Source: an uncultured Alphaproteobacteria bacterium (GTDB lineage: Bacteria; Pseudomonadota; Alphaproteobacteria; Puniceispirillales; Marisalimonadaceae). From it: a DNA stretch of 64,000 bases. Position numbers and translations under genes: made by a program. The DNA lies in contig CAKZQZ010000090.1 of the NCBI GenBank assembly GCA_937142855.1, forward strand, positions 1 through 64,000, written 5' to 3'. The notes beneath the pieces are model-generated. The model saw nothing but the letters and a program-made list of their open reading frames with translations, made no database searches and had not been told where the DNA came from. Shown here one piece after another: positions 36,274-45,813 of the stretch (positions within the stretch are counted from its first letter, which is position 1; the number at the start of each line of letters is the position of its first letter).

Positions 36274-38850
36274 TTATCCTACTTTTTTGTCAACAGATTC
36301 CAAACTTCTTGCAACTTCTTTTACCTCAAAACATTCCATTACATCATTTTCTTGAATGTCATTGTAATTTTCAAAGCCCATGCCACATTCAGTACCCTCA
36401 CGTACTTCTTTTACCTCATCTTTAAAACGTCTTAATGTTTTAAGCTTTCCTTGATGAATTACTGTATTATCTCTAAGCAATCTAAAGCTACAACCCTTTT
36501 TAACAATCCCTTCAGTAACATAACATCCTGCAATCTTACCAATTTTAGATACGGAGAATACCTGTCTAATTTCAGCGTAGCCTATAAAATTTTCTTGTAA
36601 GTCGGGATCTAACATACCTGTTAATGCTAACTTTGCGTCCTCTATTAATTCATAAATTATAGAATGGTACCTGATTTCCACACCATCTCTTCTAGACAAG
36701 TCTCTCGCCTGAGGAATAGCCCTAACATTAAAAGCAAATACAAGCGCAGAAGAGGCTGAAGCCAAAGTTATATCTGACTCACTAATAGCACCAACTCCTC
36801 CAGATAAAACTCTGACTTTTACAGAAGAGTTTCCTAATTTATCTAATGCTACTTTTATTGCTTCTAGAGAACCATGAACATCTGTCTTAATAATAACAGG
36901 AAGTTCAGAAGCCTCTCCTGCTTGAATATTTGCCATCATTTGTTCTACAGATCCTCTCGCAGTCAAAGTTGCTTCTTTTTGCTTTGACTTTCTTGATCTG
37001 TATTCAGCAATCTCTCTAGCTTTTGATTCGGAATCAACAACATTAGCTAAATCACCTGCATTTGGAGTTCCTGACAATCCTAAAACCTCAACAGGTGTGG
37101 ATGGACCAGCTGACTGAACTCTTTTCCCTGAATCGTTTAACAAAGCTCTAACTTTACCTGACTCACTCCCAACAACTAAAATATCACCAACATTTAAGGT
37201 CCCAGCTTTAACAAGCATAGTTATTACGGATCCCTTACCTCTTTCTACTTTTGATTCTATTACAACACCGTTTGCACTTATAGTTGGGTCACTCTTTAAT
37301 TCCATCAGCTCAGATTGTAACTCTAAGGCTTCTATCAGATTATCTAGTCCTTCCTTATTTTTTGCAGAAACATTTATACATTGAATATCTCCACCCATTT
37401 CTTCAGGAATAATGTCATGTTGTAGCAATTCTGTTCTAACTTTTTGGGGATTAGCTTCCGGTTTATCACATTTATTAACAGCAACAATAATTGGACATGA
37501 TGCAGCCTTAGCATGTTTTATTGCCTCAACTGTTTGTGGTTTAATTCCATCATCAGCAGCAACCACCAAAATCACAATATCCGTAACGTTAGCCCCTCTT
37601 GCTCTCATCTCAGTGAAAGCTTCATGTCCTGGAGTATCTATAAAAGATATTTTTGAGTTGGATTTTGTTGTAATTTGATATGCCCCAATATGTTGAGTTA
37701 TACCTCCTGCTTCACTATCAACAACCTTGCTTTGTCTTAGCGCGTCTAATAAAGATGTTTTCCCATGATCAACATGACCCATGATAGTAACTATTGGCGG
37801 CCTTGATGTCATATTCTTTGGGTCACCTTCTTGAATCTCTAAGTCTAACTCAACATCAGATTCTGATATTCTTTTGGGCTTATGACCAAATTCAGTTGTG
37901 ATTAATTCTGCAGTTTCTGCATCAATAACCTCCGTGGCAGTAGCCATTATACCGTTTTTCATAAGCTCCCTTACAACATCTGCAGTTTTTTCTGTCATTC
38001 TGTTAGCTAATTCAGAGACTGTAATTGTATCTGGTATTGTAACTTCCCTGAACTGTTTTACCGCAGGAGTTTGATCAGCTTGCATTCTTGCTTTTTCTCG
38101 TCTCCTTTTAATTGAAGCCAAGGACCTAACTCTAACATTGTCTGAATCTAAAGCACGGGCTATAGTCATTTTTCCCTGTCTTTTTTCTTCAAACCCTTTA
38201 TTCCATGAAGGTTTTTTTAAATTTTCTCTATATATCTCTTTTTCTTGAACTTTATTTACTGTCCACAACTTTGTGTTAGCAGGAATAGTTTCAGCATCAG
38301 CTATTTTTTGTCTATCTTTTTCAGCCTGTAACGCCGCTTCCTCTGCTTTTCTAGCATCTATTTGAAGTTGTTTTTGCTCTTCTTCAATTTTTTTGATCTC
38401 TAAAATTTCTTCTGTTTCAGCTTTCCTTCTAGCTAACATTTTATCTTTAGGCGCCAGCGAAGATGCTGCTTTAGATGCCTCATCAGCTGTAGCAGCAATA
38501 CGGGCTTCTTCTAATTTTGCTTTTTCGTATTTTTCAGCTGCAATTTCCTCTGCTTGAGCAGCAGTCTTAGCTAGACCCTCTTGCAACATCCTACTTCTAG
38601 CTTGAATTTCTTGTGAACTAAGACCAGTATTATTATCTATGGTTTTTTTAATTTGGGTCGTATCATTAACACTCATCCTGGCAGACGGCCTTTTAGTTCT
38701 TTTTACTTCAACCTGAACTGTTCCTCTGCCTGACCTGGTGTTAGTAGAAATACTACTAGAAGCTTTGGAAGTGACAGAGGTTTTCAATGTTAATTTACCG
38801 CCCAAAGAAAGACTTAACTTTTTTCTTTCTCCATTTTTATTATCTTCCAT
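36274..38850 (-). CDS. infB: Translation initiation factor IF-2
   Basis: The GTPase that brings initiator tRNA to the 30S subunit. The 858-residue protein begins with the alphaproteobacterial KLSLSLGGKLTLKT segment. A charged, alanine- and glutamate-rich coiled-coil region (about 75-190) and the IF2-N domain follow. The G domain comes next: GHVDHGKTSLLDALR (G1), DTPGHEAFTEMRARGANV (G3) and NKCDKP (G4), then the C-terminal beta-barrel domains. ATG 38850 is only 30 bp after the nusA stop; the ylxR gene often found between them is absent. Confidence 0.97.
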   Translation of the reverse strand: MEDNKNGERKKLSLSLGGKLTLKTSVTSKASSSISTNTRSGRGTVQVEVKRTKRPSARMSVNDTTQIKKTIDNNTGLSSQEIQARSRMLQEGLAKTAAQAEEIAAEKYEKAKLEEARIAATADEASKAASSLAPKDKMLARRKAETEEILEIKKIEEEQKQLQIDARKAEEAALQAEKDRQKIADAETIPANTKLWTVNKVQEKEIYRENLKKPSWNKGFEEKRQGKMTIARALDSDNVRVRSLASIKRRREKARMQADQTPAVKQFREVTIPDTITVSELANRMTEKTADVVRELMKNGIMATATEVIDAETAELITTEFGHKPKRISESDVELDLEIQEGDPKNMTSRPPIVTIMGHVDHGKTSLLDALRQSKVVDSEAGGITQHIGAYQITTKSNSKISFIDTPGHEAFTEMRARGANVTDIVILVVAADDGIKPQTVEAIKHAKAASCPIIVAVNKCDKPEANPQKVRTELLQHDIIPEEMGGDIQCINVSAKNKEGLDNLIEALELQSELMELKSDPTISANGVVIESKVERGKGSVITMLVKAGTLNVGDILVVGSESGKVRALLNDSGKRVQSAGPSTPVEVLGLSGTPNAGDLANVVDSESKAREIAEYRSRKSKQKEATLTARGSVEQMMANIQAGEASELPVIIKTDVHGSLEAIKVALDKLGNSSVKVRVLSGGVGAISESDITLASASSALVFAFNVRAIPQARDLSRRDGVEIRYHSIIYELIEDAKLALTGMLDPDLQENFIGYAEIRQVFSVSKIGKIAGCYVTEGIVKKGCSFRLLRDNTVIHQGKLKTLRRFKDEVKEVREGTECGMGFENYNDIQENDVMECFEVKEVARSLESVDKKVG

Positions 38851-38880
38851 AATCTTTTTTCCTCAAGCTATGAATTAATT

Positions 38881-40395
38881 CTATTTTTCGTCTTCAGTAA
38901 ACCAGTGTTCTCTAGCTCTCATAATAACTGACCCTGCATCATCTTCACTAGCAAAAACCGTTGACCCAAGAATATTAAATAATTCTTCACTATCTAACTC
39001 AGCAAGATCATCTAAAGTTTTAATGTTATTTTCAGCTAGCAATAATATGCTTGGTTTATTTAACTGCTCAAAATTATATAAATCGTCTTTTACTTTAAGT
39101 TGTTTTAATTTGTTTTCAACCCGTTGAGCTTCAGCTTTAACAAAGTTATTTGCTCTATTACTTAATTCGTTAGCTATATCTTCGTCAAAACCCTCTATTG
39201 ATAAAAGTTCATCTATTGAAGCTTCGGCTATATCAGAGATTGTAACAAAACCTTCTCCGACCATCAAATGTGCAATAACATCGTCTATATCAAGAGCATC
39301 AATAAAAATTTTGCTTCTTTCAGTAAACTCCTCTTGTCTTTTCTCAGACTCTTCTGCTTCAGTCATAATATCTACAAACCAACCTGTTAACTGTGAGGCT
39401 AGCCTAACATTCTGTCCACGCCTTCCTATAGCTAGGGACAATTGATCATCAGGAACAATTACTTCCATTCTACCTGCATCCTCATCCATTACAACTTTAG
39501 ATGGTACAGCTGGAGCTAAGGCATTAATAACAAAAGTGACAGGATCTTCTGACCAGGGAATTATCTCAATTTTTTCACCTTGAAGCTCACTGACAACAGC
39601 CTGCACCCTTGAACCCCTCATTCCAACACAAGCACCAACAGGGTCAATGGTTGGATCATTTGAAAATGCAGAAATTTTTGCTCGGCTTCCAGGCTCTCTT
39701 GCAACACCTTTTACTTCTATTATGCCATCATAAATTTCAGGGACTTCTTGGGTAAACAATGCAGCTAAAAACTCATTTGATGCTCTTGACAAAAATATCT
39801 GCGGTCCTTTTAACTCTTCGGAAACGTCAATTATAAAACACCTCAACCTATCTCCAGGTCTTAGTTGTTCTCTAGGTATCATATGATCTTTTTTTATTAC
39901 TGCCTCTGCCCTACCGAGATCAATAGAAATAGAGTGATTATCAACTCTTTTGATTGTGCCAACAACAATTTCACCAACGCGGTCTTTATATTCTAAATAC
40001 TGCCTTTGTCTTTCAGCTTCACGTACTTTTTGGGCAATCACTTGTTTAGCGGTTTGAGCAGCAATACGACCAAAGTCTATAGGAGGTAGTGGTTGTTTAT
40101 AAAATTGACCTATTTCAATACCTAAATTTCTCCTTTCAGCTTCCTTGAAAGACATTTGAGTTATGTCATTTTCGACTATATCTACAACTTCAGTAAACTG
40201 AGCAATATTGATTGAACCATTTTTTCTATCAATGTTTGCTCTAATGTCTCTTTCCAAACCATATTTAGACCTTGCTGCTTTCTGAATTGCCTCTTCCATT
40301 GCAACAATCACTTCTTCTTTTTCAATTGATTTTTCTCTAGAAACAGCTTCTGCAACTTGTATTAACTCTAATCTAGCTATGGATTTTGCTTCCAT
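38881..40395 (-). CDS. nusA: Transcription termination/antitermination factor NusA
   Basis: Binds RNA polymerase and modulates pausing, intrinsic termination and antitermination. The 504 residues contain an N-terminal polymerase-binding domain (to about 130), S1 (VGEIVVGTIKRVDNHSISIDLG), two KH domains (PVGACVGMRGSRVQAVVSEL, LSLAIGRRGQNVRLASQLTGW) and C-terminal acidic helix-hairpin repeats, of the longer proteobacterial type. The gene lies 21 bp after rimP. A terminator in the rimP leader could allow NusA to control its own synthesis. Confidence 0.97.
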   Translation of the reverse strand: MEAKSIARLELIQVAEAVSREKSIEKEEVIVAMEEAIQKAARSKYGLERDIRANIDRKNGSINIAQFTEVVDIVENDITQMSFKEAERRNLGIEIGQFYKQPLPPIDFGRIAAQTAKQVIAQKVREAERQRQYLEYKDRVGEIVVGTIKRVDNHSISIDLGRAEAVIKKDHMIPREQLRPGDRLRCFIIDVSEELKGPQIFLSRASNEFLAALFTQEVPEIYDGIIEVKGVAREPGSRAKISAFSNDPTIDPVGACVGMRGSRVQAVVSELQGEKIEIIPWSEDPVTFVINALAPAVPSKVVMDEDAGRMEVIVPDDQLSLAIGRRGQNVRLASQLTGWFVDIMTEAEESEKRQEEFTERSKIFIDALDIDDVIAHLMVGEGFVTISDIAEASIDELLSIEGFDEDIANELSNRANNFVKAEAQRVENKLKQLKVKDDLYNFEQLNKPSILLLAENNIKTLDDLAELDSEELFNILGSTVFASEDDAGSVIMRAREHWFTEDEK

Positions 40396-40416
40396 GTCAC
40401 TTCCCTATTTTAAATT

Positions 40417-40899
40417 TTAATTAATTCTATTATTTTCGATTGCCCATTCAGGATCAATATTAGCTCTTTCAATTTCAAAAAAATTTATTTTTATTTCATG
40501 TTCATCAGTTTTCAATACTATGTTTTGTTTTTCATCTACTGCGTTTATAAAACCTTTATAAGTCTTTCTTCCCAAAAAGCTTTCTTTAAGAACAATTTTG
40601 ACTTTGTTATCCTTAAAAAAAAAGTAATCATCCAAACATGTTAGTGGCCTTGAAAGTCCTCCTGAAGAAACTTCTAAAACATAAGAGGAGCTAATTGGAT
40701 CATCAACTTCTAAATAAGATGAAATTTCTTTACTAAGAAAAGTACAATCATCAATTCCCATTGTCCTGTCTTTAATTCTTTCTGCCATTATCTGCAATGT
40801 TTTTTTATTATTAACGTTTATGATTTTTACACGGATAAGATGATAACCTAGGTTTTTTAACCTCGTAAATAATAAATCTCTTATACGATCAACAACCAA
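40417..40899 (-). CDS. rimP: Ribosome maturation factor RimP
   Basis: A 160-residue protein needed for 30S subunit maturation. The pattern LGYHLIRVKIINVNNKKTLQIMAER..MGIDDCTFLSKEISSYLEVDDPISSSYVLEVSSGGLSRPL is the RimP signature. The C-terminal domain follows (FLGRKTYKGFINAVDEKQNIVLKT). The start is TTG 40899, eight bases after AGGA (40911-40908); no ATG is available near the N-terminus. It heads the rimP-nusA-infB-rbfA-truB-rpsO-pnp series, and an intrinsic terminator sits directly before its ribosome site. Confidence 0.93.
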   Translation of the reverse strand: MVVDRIRDLLFTRLKNLGYHLIRVKIINVNNKKTLQIMAERIKDRTMGIDDCTFLSKEISSYLEVDDPISSSYVLEVSSGGLSRPLTCLDDYFFFKDNKVKIVLKESFLGRKTYKGFINAVDEKQNIVLKTDEHEIKINFFEIERANIDPEWAIENNRIN

Positions 40900-40914
40900 A
40901 CTTATTTTCCTAAT

Positions 40915-40942
40915 AAAAAAAGTGAGTTTTTAGGCTCACTTT
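40915..40942 (-). terminator. Intrinsic terminator in the rimP-nusA leader
   Basis: Minus strand: stem AAAGTGAG (40942-40935), loop CCTAAAAA, stem CTCACTTT (40926-40919), continued by a T-run to 40915. The 8-bp stem is perfect. It ends trmB transcription, but the U-tract stops only three bases before the rimP Shine-Dalgarno, leaving no room for a promoter between terminator and gene. rimP-nusA expression must therefore come through it. Confidence 0.88.
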
Positions 40943-41002
40943 ACATTTATTATAATTTCAATTTTAGAATAAATCAATAACTTTGAATTTGTTTGAAATT
41001 TA

Positions 41003-41695
41003 CTAGTTCTTTATTTTTTTATAAATAAACCAACTTGGAACCCTGTTTTCTTTATAAGCTTTTTTCTCATACTTTGTTGAAAAACAATCCGAAGGACGAG
41101 TTCTCCAATCATTTGCATCATTTGCAAGCCATTCTAAACCTTGATTAGATTGAAATTGTTCTAATACCCAGCTTTTTAAAACTGGGTGGTCAGTTCCAAC
41201 TGTGATTGTACCATTTTGAGTCAAAATCAAACTAAGATATTCTATAAATATTGGTTGTATTAATCTACGAGACCTATGTTTTGTTTTTGGCCAAGGATCA
41301 GGAAAAAGTATTTTTATTTCTGAAATACTATTAGGTGGGATAAAGTTTATAATTTTCTTTATATCATCATGCCAGATTTTTACATTGGTTATATTATTTT
41401 TTTTTAACTTTTGAATGCATTGAACAGTACTATTCAAAAATGGTTCAGCTCCAATGTAAAGGCTTTTCGGATAATTTCTTGCTGACTGGACTAAGTTATC
41501 TCCATTTCCAAAGCCAATCTCTAATATTATTGTTTTTTTTTTATAAAAAGAAAATAATTCTAAAAGATTTTGTTCCAGATTTGATTGTTTTATAAAATAT
41601 TTACCTCCTTCTTTTAAAGCCAAATTCGCAGTTGGGGTTAATTTTCTACCTTTTCTTCTTCCATAAAACTTAGATGAATTAATAGTAGAATCCAA
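41003..41695 (-). CDS. trmB: tRNA (guanine-N7)-methyltransferase
   Basis: Methylates G46 in the tRNA variable loop using SAM. The 230-residue protein begins with FYGRRKGRKLTP, usual in alphaproteobacterial TrmB, then the SAM motif TIILEIGFGNGDNLV, IGAEPF, and the catalytic region EIKILFPDPWPKTKHRSRRLIQ. The start is TTG 41695, placed right after the metK stop at 41698. The terminator at 40915-40942 lies downstream, closing the long run from tsaB to trmB. All conserved motifs are present. Confidence 0.94.
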   Translation of the reverse strand: MDSTINSSKFYGRRKGRKLTPTANLALKEGGKYFIKQSNLEQNLLELFSFYKKKTIILEIGFGNGDNLVQSARNYPKSLYIGAEPFLNSTVQCIQKLKKNNITNVKIWHDDIKKIINFIPPNSISEIKILFPDPWPKTKHRSRRLIQPIFIEYLSLILTQNGTITVGTDHPVLKSWVLEQFQSNQGLEWLANDANDWRTRPSDCFSTKYEKKAYKENRVPSWFIYKKIKN

Positions 41696-41697
41696 AC

Positions 41698-42882
41698 TTA
41701 AGAAACTCCTAGTTCTTTTTTAATGGAGGTAACTAAATCAGTTTTTTCCCATGTAAATGTGCCCTCAATAATTTCATTTGGCTTTCTTCCAAAATGACCA
41801 TATGAAGAGGTTGGCACGTATATAGGGTTATTTAATTTTAAATGTTCTCTTATACCTCTTGGAGACATATCTATTAAATTACTTAGGATTTTTTCAATCT
41901 TACTGTCTTCTATTTTACCTGTTCCTTGAGTGTTAACGTATAATGAAAGTGGTTTAGAGACACCAATCGCATATGCAATTTGAATTGTACATTTTGAAGC
42001 AAGGCCAGAAGCAACTACATTTTTAGCTAAATATCTTGTTAAATACGCTGCTGATCTATCTACTTTTGTAGGATCTTTCCCAGAAAAAGCGCCACCTCCA
42101 TGAGGTGACGCTCCTCCATAAGTATCAACTATTATTTTTCTCCCTGTTAGACCAGCATCACCATCTGGTCCGCCTATTTCAAATATACCGGTTGGGTTAA
42201 CATAAAATTCTTCTTCAGGGCACATCCAACCGTCAGGTAAAACTTTAATTACTATTTCTCTAACTAAGTTTTTAATATCTTCTTGTGAGCTATTTTTAAT
42301 ATGTTGAGTTGAGACAACAACAGACTTGGCTTTGTAGGGTATTCCATCTCTATATTCTAAAGTAATTTGTGATTTACTATCTGGGAGTAAAATACAGTTT
42401 TTGTCATCATGCCTAATTTTAGACATTTCTTTTAAAATTTTGTGTGAGTAGTAAATTGGAGCAGGCATTAAATCTTCTGTTTCGTCACATGCATAACCAA
42501 ACATTAGGCCTTGGTCCCCAGCTCCTTCATCTTTGTTACCAGATTTATCTACCCCTACGGCAATGTTTGAGGATTGTGAATGAAGATAACATTGAAAATC
42601 CATTTTTTGCCAATGATATCCATCTTGCTCGTATCCAATATCTTTTACGGCTTGTCTAACATGATATTCAATTTCTTCGTTATCTATACTTATGCCTTCT
42701 GGAAGTCTATACTCACCAGCAAGAATAGTTCTATTTGTTGAAACCATAGTTTCACATGCCACCCTTGCCTCTGGGTATTTTTTTATGAGTAGATCTACAA
42801 CAGTGTCTGATATTTTATCACATATTTTATCTGGGTGGCCCTCAGAGACTGACTCTGAGGTAAATAGATATGTATTCATCAT
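41698..42882 (-). CDS. metK: S-adenosylmethionine synthetase
   Basis: Makes SAM from methionine and ATP. The 394 residues include the ATP-site [26 protein letters not shown] and the phosphate loop [19 protein letters not shown]. Its tandem ATG codons overlap the lnt stop (42879-42882), so it depends on lnt translation. No SAM or other methionine riboswitch is present because no leader exists, so regulation at this site must be operon-wide. Sequence and length are normal. Confidence 0.97.
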   Translation of the reverse strand: MMNTYLFTSESVSEGHPDKICDKISDTVVDLLIKKYPEARVACETMVSTNRTILAGEYRLPEGISIDNEEIEYHVRQAVKDIGYEQDGYHWQKMDFQCYLHSQSSNIAVGVDKSGNKDEGAGDQGLMFGYACDETEDLMPAPIYYSHKILKEMSKIRHDDKNCILLPDSKSQITLEYRDGIPYKAKSVVVSTQHIKNSSQEDIKNLVREIVIKVLPDGWMCPEEEFYVNPTGIFEIGGPDGDAGLTGRKIIVDTYGGASPHGGGAFSGKDPTKVDRSAAYLTRYLAKNVVASGLASKCTIQIAYAIGVSKPLSLYVNTQGTGKIEDSKIEKILSNLIDMSPRGIREHLKLNNPIYVPTSSYGHFGRKPNEIIEGTFTWEKTDLVTSIKKELGVS

Positions 42883-44387
42883 TTACATTCCTTTATTTGT
42901 ATATATTTTCTATTTACTATAACTAATGATAATAATAAAAGGAAAAATATGCTGTTTCCAAACTTAGCATAATGTGTACTTTTTAACCTAGACACTATTT
43001 CAATAGTTTTTGCTTCTTCTTGATTTAAATCAATCTTTACTAACTCTTCTCCAAAAGGTGATATAAAAGCAGAAATTCCTGTATTGGCTACCCTTACTAT
43101 TGGCAAACCTAACTCTACAGCTTTTATTTGAGCTAAAGCTAAATGCTGATAAGGACCAACAGTCTTTCCAAACCATGCATCGTTTGTAATGTTTATTATT
43201 AAGTTAGTTTCTTTTGAAATTCTTTTATTAATTTCATCAGAAAATAAAATCTCGTAGCATATAAGTGTTATGATATCGCCAAAACTATCTAAATTAATAT
43301 TGGGTTTTAAATTACCGCCTGTAAAATCTTTTTGACTAAAGTAATTTGCTACTTTGCTAAAAACATACCTAAGAGGGATGTATTCTCCAAAAGGTACTAA
43401 GTGCAATTTATCATATTCATAAATGATTTTTCCATCAGAGTTTAAAAATACTAGTGAGTTATAAATATTGTTTTGATTAACTCTTAATAATCCAACAACT
43501 AATTTTGTTTTTGGATTTTTTATAATGCTTTTAGCAATTGAAGATAAAACTAGTTTTTCGTTTGGAATAAACCCGGCGAAACTTGTTTCCGGCCATATAA
43601 TCAGTCTTTCCAAATCATTTTGTTTGCCTTGTTCATTATTAGATAAATCTATTAATTTCTTTAAATGTGTTTCTCTTTTGCTAATATTCCACTTGTCTTT
43701 TTGTTTTATATTGGGCTGCACAATTGTAACTAATTGATTATTAGTTTTTTGAATTTCTTTATTGTAAAGTCTTAAAAAACTAGAAATGAATAAGATTGTA
43801 ATTGGGACAAAAAATATAAAAAAAAGGATAACCTTTTTATGAAGGTTAGAAAAAATCAAAAAAGGCAAGACAGACAAAGTAATAACAACTAAATTACCTC
43901 CATAACTTCCAATAAACGAAAAAATTTGAATAAAATATTCGTTTCCTGACAGGACCATGGATGGCATTAGCCAAGGAAAACCAGTAAATACAAAAGCTCT
44001 GAAATATTCAGCCAAAGATAGAAAAAGTATAACTAACACTAAAGATGAAACTTTATTCCTTGTTAATAGTTTAGCAAACAAAAAAGCTAATCCCCAAAAA
44101 ATTGCTAATAAACTTGGCAATAAAATAACAGCAAACGGCATGAAATAAATATGATAGGTATCTGCTACTATAAACGCAGAACCAATCCAGTATAAACCAA
44201 ATAGAAACCAACCAAAACCTAGAACCCAGCCAGTTAAAAAAGTTTCCCTCAATGATGAAAGAAAGGATATTTTATAGATGCCAAATCCTAAAAAGAAAAT
44301 TGTTAGAAAAAAAGAAAATGGAGGAATAGCAAAAGTTGAAACTGCTCCTGCAGAAAAAATCATTACCACTTTATAAATTTTTTTCAT
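42879..44387 (-). CDS. lnt: Apolipoprotein N-acyltransferase
   Basis: Adds the third acyl chain to lipoproteins in the inner membrane. The 502 residues have about seven N-terminal membrane helices, then a periplasmic nitrilase-fold domain from about residue 210 with the catalytic triad: glutamate in [11 protein letters not shown], lysine in [16 protein letters not shown] and cysteine in [14 protein letters not shown] final membrane helix precedes the C-terminus. It lies 7 bp after corC and overlaps metK. Its presence agrees with the LptM-like and other lipoproteins needing triacylation. Confidence 0.95.
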   Translation of the reverse strand: MKKIYKVVMIFSAGAVSTFAIPPFSFFLTIFFLGFGIYKISFLSSLRETFLTGWVLGFGWFLFGLYWIGSAFIVADTYHIYFMPFAVILLPSLLAIFWGLAFLFAKLLTRNKVSSLVLVILFLSLAEYFRAFVFTGFPWLMPSMVLSGNEYFIQIFSFIGSYGGNLVVITLSVLPFLIFSNLHKKVILFFIFFVPITILFISSFLRLYNKEIQKTNNQLVTIVQPNIKQKDKWNISKRETHLKKLIDLSNNEQGKQNDLERLIIWPETSFAGFIPNEKLVLSSIAKSIIKNPKTKLVVGLLRVNQNNIYNSLVFLNSDGKIIYEYDKLHLVPFGEYIPLRYVFSKVANYFSQKDFTGGNLKPNINLDSFGDIITLICYEILFSDEINKRISKETNLIINITNDAWFGKTVGPYQHLALAQIKAVELGLPIVRVANTGISAFISPFGEELVKIDLNQEEAKTIEIVSRLKSTHYAKFGNSIFFLLLLSLVIVNRKYIQIKECK

Positions 44388-44394
44388 TTAGTAA

Positions 44395-45264
44395 TTAAAA
44401 AGCAGGCTGATCTAAATTTGAAATATTATTTAGACCAATTATTTTAACTAAAATTATTTTTCGAGGATCCGCTTCTAAAATTTCAAATTTCAATCCTGAA
44501 GGTGAATATCTTATAACCTCTCCTTTAACAGGAACCCTTCCTGCTATACTGATTATAAAACCTCCTAGTGTTTCAATTTCATCATTTAAATCTTCTTTCC
44601 TTATTGAGTTAATAAGATCTTCAAATAAATCAATCACTATTCTTGCTTCTACTATGATGGAGCCGTCTTCTATTTTATCTAACCTAATTTCTGAAGAAGA
44701 TTCATGTTCATCTTCTATTTCACCAACTAACTCCTCTACTAAATCTTCAATGGTTACCAAGCCATCAATACCCCCATACTCATCCACAACAAGTGCTAAA
44801 TGACGCCTTTTAACTCTCATTTCATACAACAAATCAAGAAGACTAATTGATGGTGAAACAAAAAAAGGTTTTTTTAGTAAAGATTTAATGTTTGGTTTTT
44901 CTTTTAGAGACAAGTTAGCAAGAACATCTTTAATATGCAGAATACCAACAATATCATCTAAACTTTCATTTCTGACTGGTACTCTACTATGATTGGTTTT
45001 TATCAATTGTTTAACTATATCTTTAAAATTATCAGACATTGCGACTGATACAATATTAACTCTTGGTACCATTACATCTGAAGCAGTAATTCCTCTAAGT
45101 CCCGCAAGATTTTTTAATAATTCATTTTCATGGCTTAGAGAGTTTCCATTCAAATCATCCGCACTAATTCTTTTAGCAACAAACTGCTCTAATTCTTTAT
45201 CAAAATTTGTATCAATATTGTCTAGTTTATTTTTTTTAAAAAAACTGGGAAATTTAATTTTCAT
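44395..45264 (-). CDS. corC: CorC/HlyC-type CBS domain protein
   Basis: A 289-residue soluble protein with two CBS domains (ASDVMVPRVNIVSVAM..., VPVRNESLDDIVGILHIKDVL; then the second repeat through RRHLALVVDEYGGIDGLVTIEDLVEELVGEIEDEHE) and a C-terminal CorC_HlyC domain. There is no membrane DUF21 domain. It is the YbeX/CorC type found beside ybeY and lnt. Implicated in magnesium/cobalt efflux or ribosome-related functions, its precise activity is unsettled. ATG 45264 lies 11 bp inside the end of ybeY. Confidence 0.92.
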   Translation of the reverse strand: MKIKFPSFFKKNKLDNIDTNFDKELEQFVAKRISADDLNGNSLSHENELLKNLAGLRGITASDVMVPRVNIVSVAMSDNFKDIVKQLIKTNHSRVPVRNESLDDIVGILHIKDVLANLSLKEKPNIKSLLKKPFFVSPSISLLDLLYEMRVKRRHLALVVDEYGGIDGLVTIEDLVEELVGEIEDEHESSSEIRLDKIEDGSIIVEARIVIDLFEDLINSIRKEDLNDEIETLGGFIISIAGRVPVKGEVIRYSPSGLKFEILEADPRKIILVKIIGLNNISNLDQPAF

Positions 45265-45793
45265 TTTTTATTTCATAAGGGTTAGATATACTTAATTTAT
45301 TTAAGATACAAATTTCTAAATCTTCCATCATTCTAGCTTCATCTTCTGTCTTATGATCATACCCTAGTAAATGTAACAAGCCATGAATAAATAAGTGTGT
45401 CAAATGATCAATTGTACTTTTGTTATTTGCTTTAGCTTCTGATATAATCGTCTCTAGAGAAAATATAATATCACCTAAAAAAACATTTTTAAAATTTGTA
45501 GAAGTATCAGTTGACGACGGAAATGAGAGGACATTCGTAGGTTTATTAATCTTTCTGAACTGACTATTTAATTCCATAACTTTTTTATCACCAGAAAACA
45601 TTATTGAAATCAAAATTTTATCTTCAGGAGTGATGTTTATGACCTCATCTGGAAATTCTTTTAAAATCTTATATATTTTTTTTTCAAAACTATTTACAAG
45701 ATCTTGGCACCATAAGTCTGTATCTATATTGGCTTCAATTGTATAGAAGCTATCATTCCATATCTTATAACTGTTAACCAATTCTTTTTTCAC
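45254..45793 (-). CDS. ybeY: Endoribonuclease/rRNA maturation factor YbeY
   Basis: A 179-residue metalloprotein for 16S rRNA 3'-end maturation and ribosome quality control. The zinc site is HGLLHLLGYDH (three histidines), preceded by FLGDIIFSLETI and followed by KTEDEARMMEDLE. KPTNVLSFPS is also conserved. The gene follows phoH by 20 bp and overlaps corC by 11 bp, in the usual phoH-ybeY-corC-lnt order. All zinc ligands are present. Confidence 0.94.
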   Translation of the reverse strand: MKKELVNSYKIWNDSFYTIEANIDTDLWCQDLVNSFEKKIYKILKEFPDEVINITPEDKILISIMFSGDKKVMELNSQFRKINKPTNVLSFPSSTDTSTNFKNVFLGDIIFSLETIISEAKANNKSTIDHLTHLFIHGLLHLLGYDHKTEDEARMMEDLEICILNKLSISNPYEIKNEN

Positions 45794-45813
45794 ACGAATA
45801 ATTTTGTTTATAA

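Noticed and set aside
42840-42900. Search for a SAM riboswitch before metK
   Set aside because: metK overlaps the lnt stop, leaving no leader, and no SAM-aptamer sequence blocks are visible.
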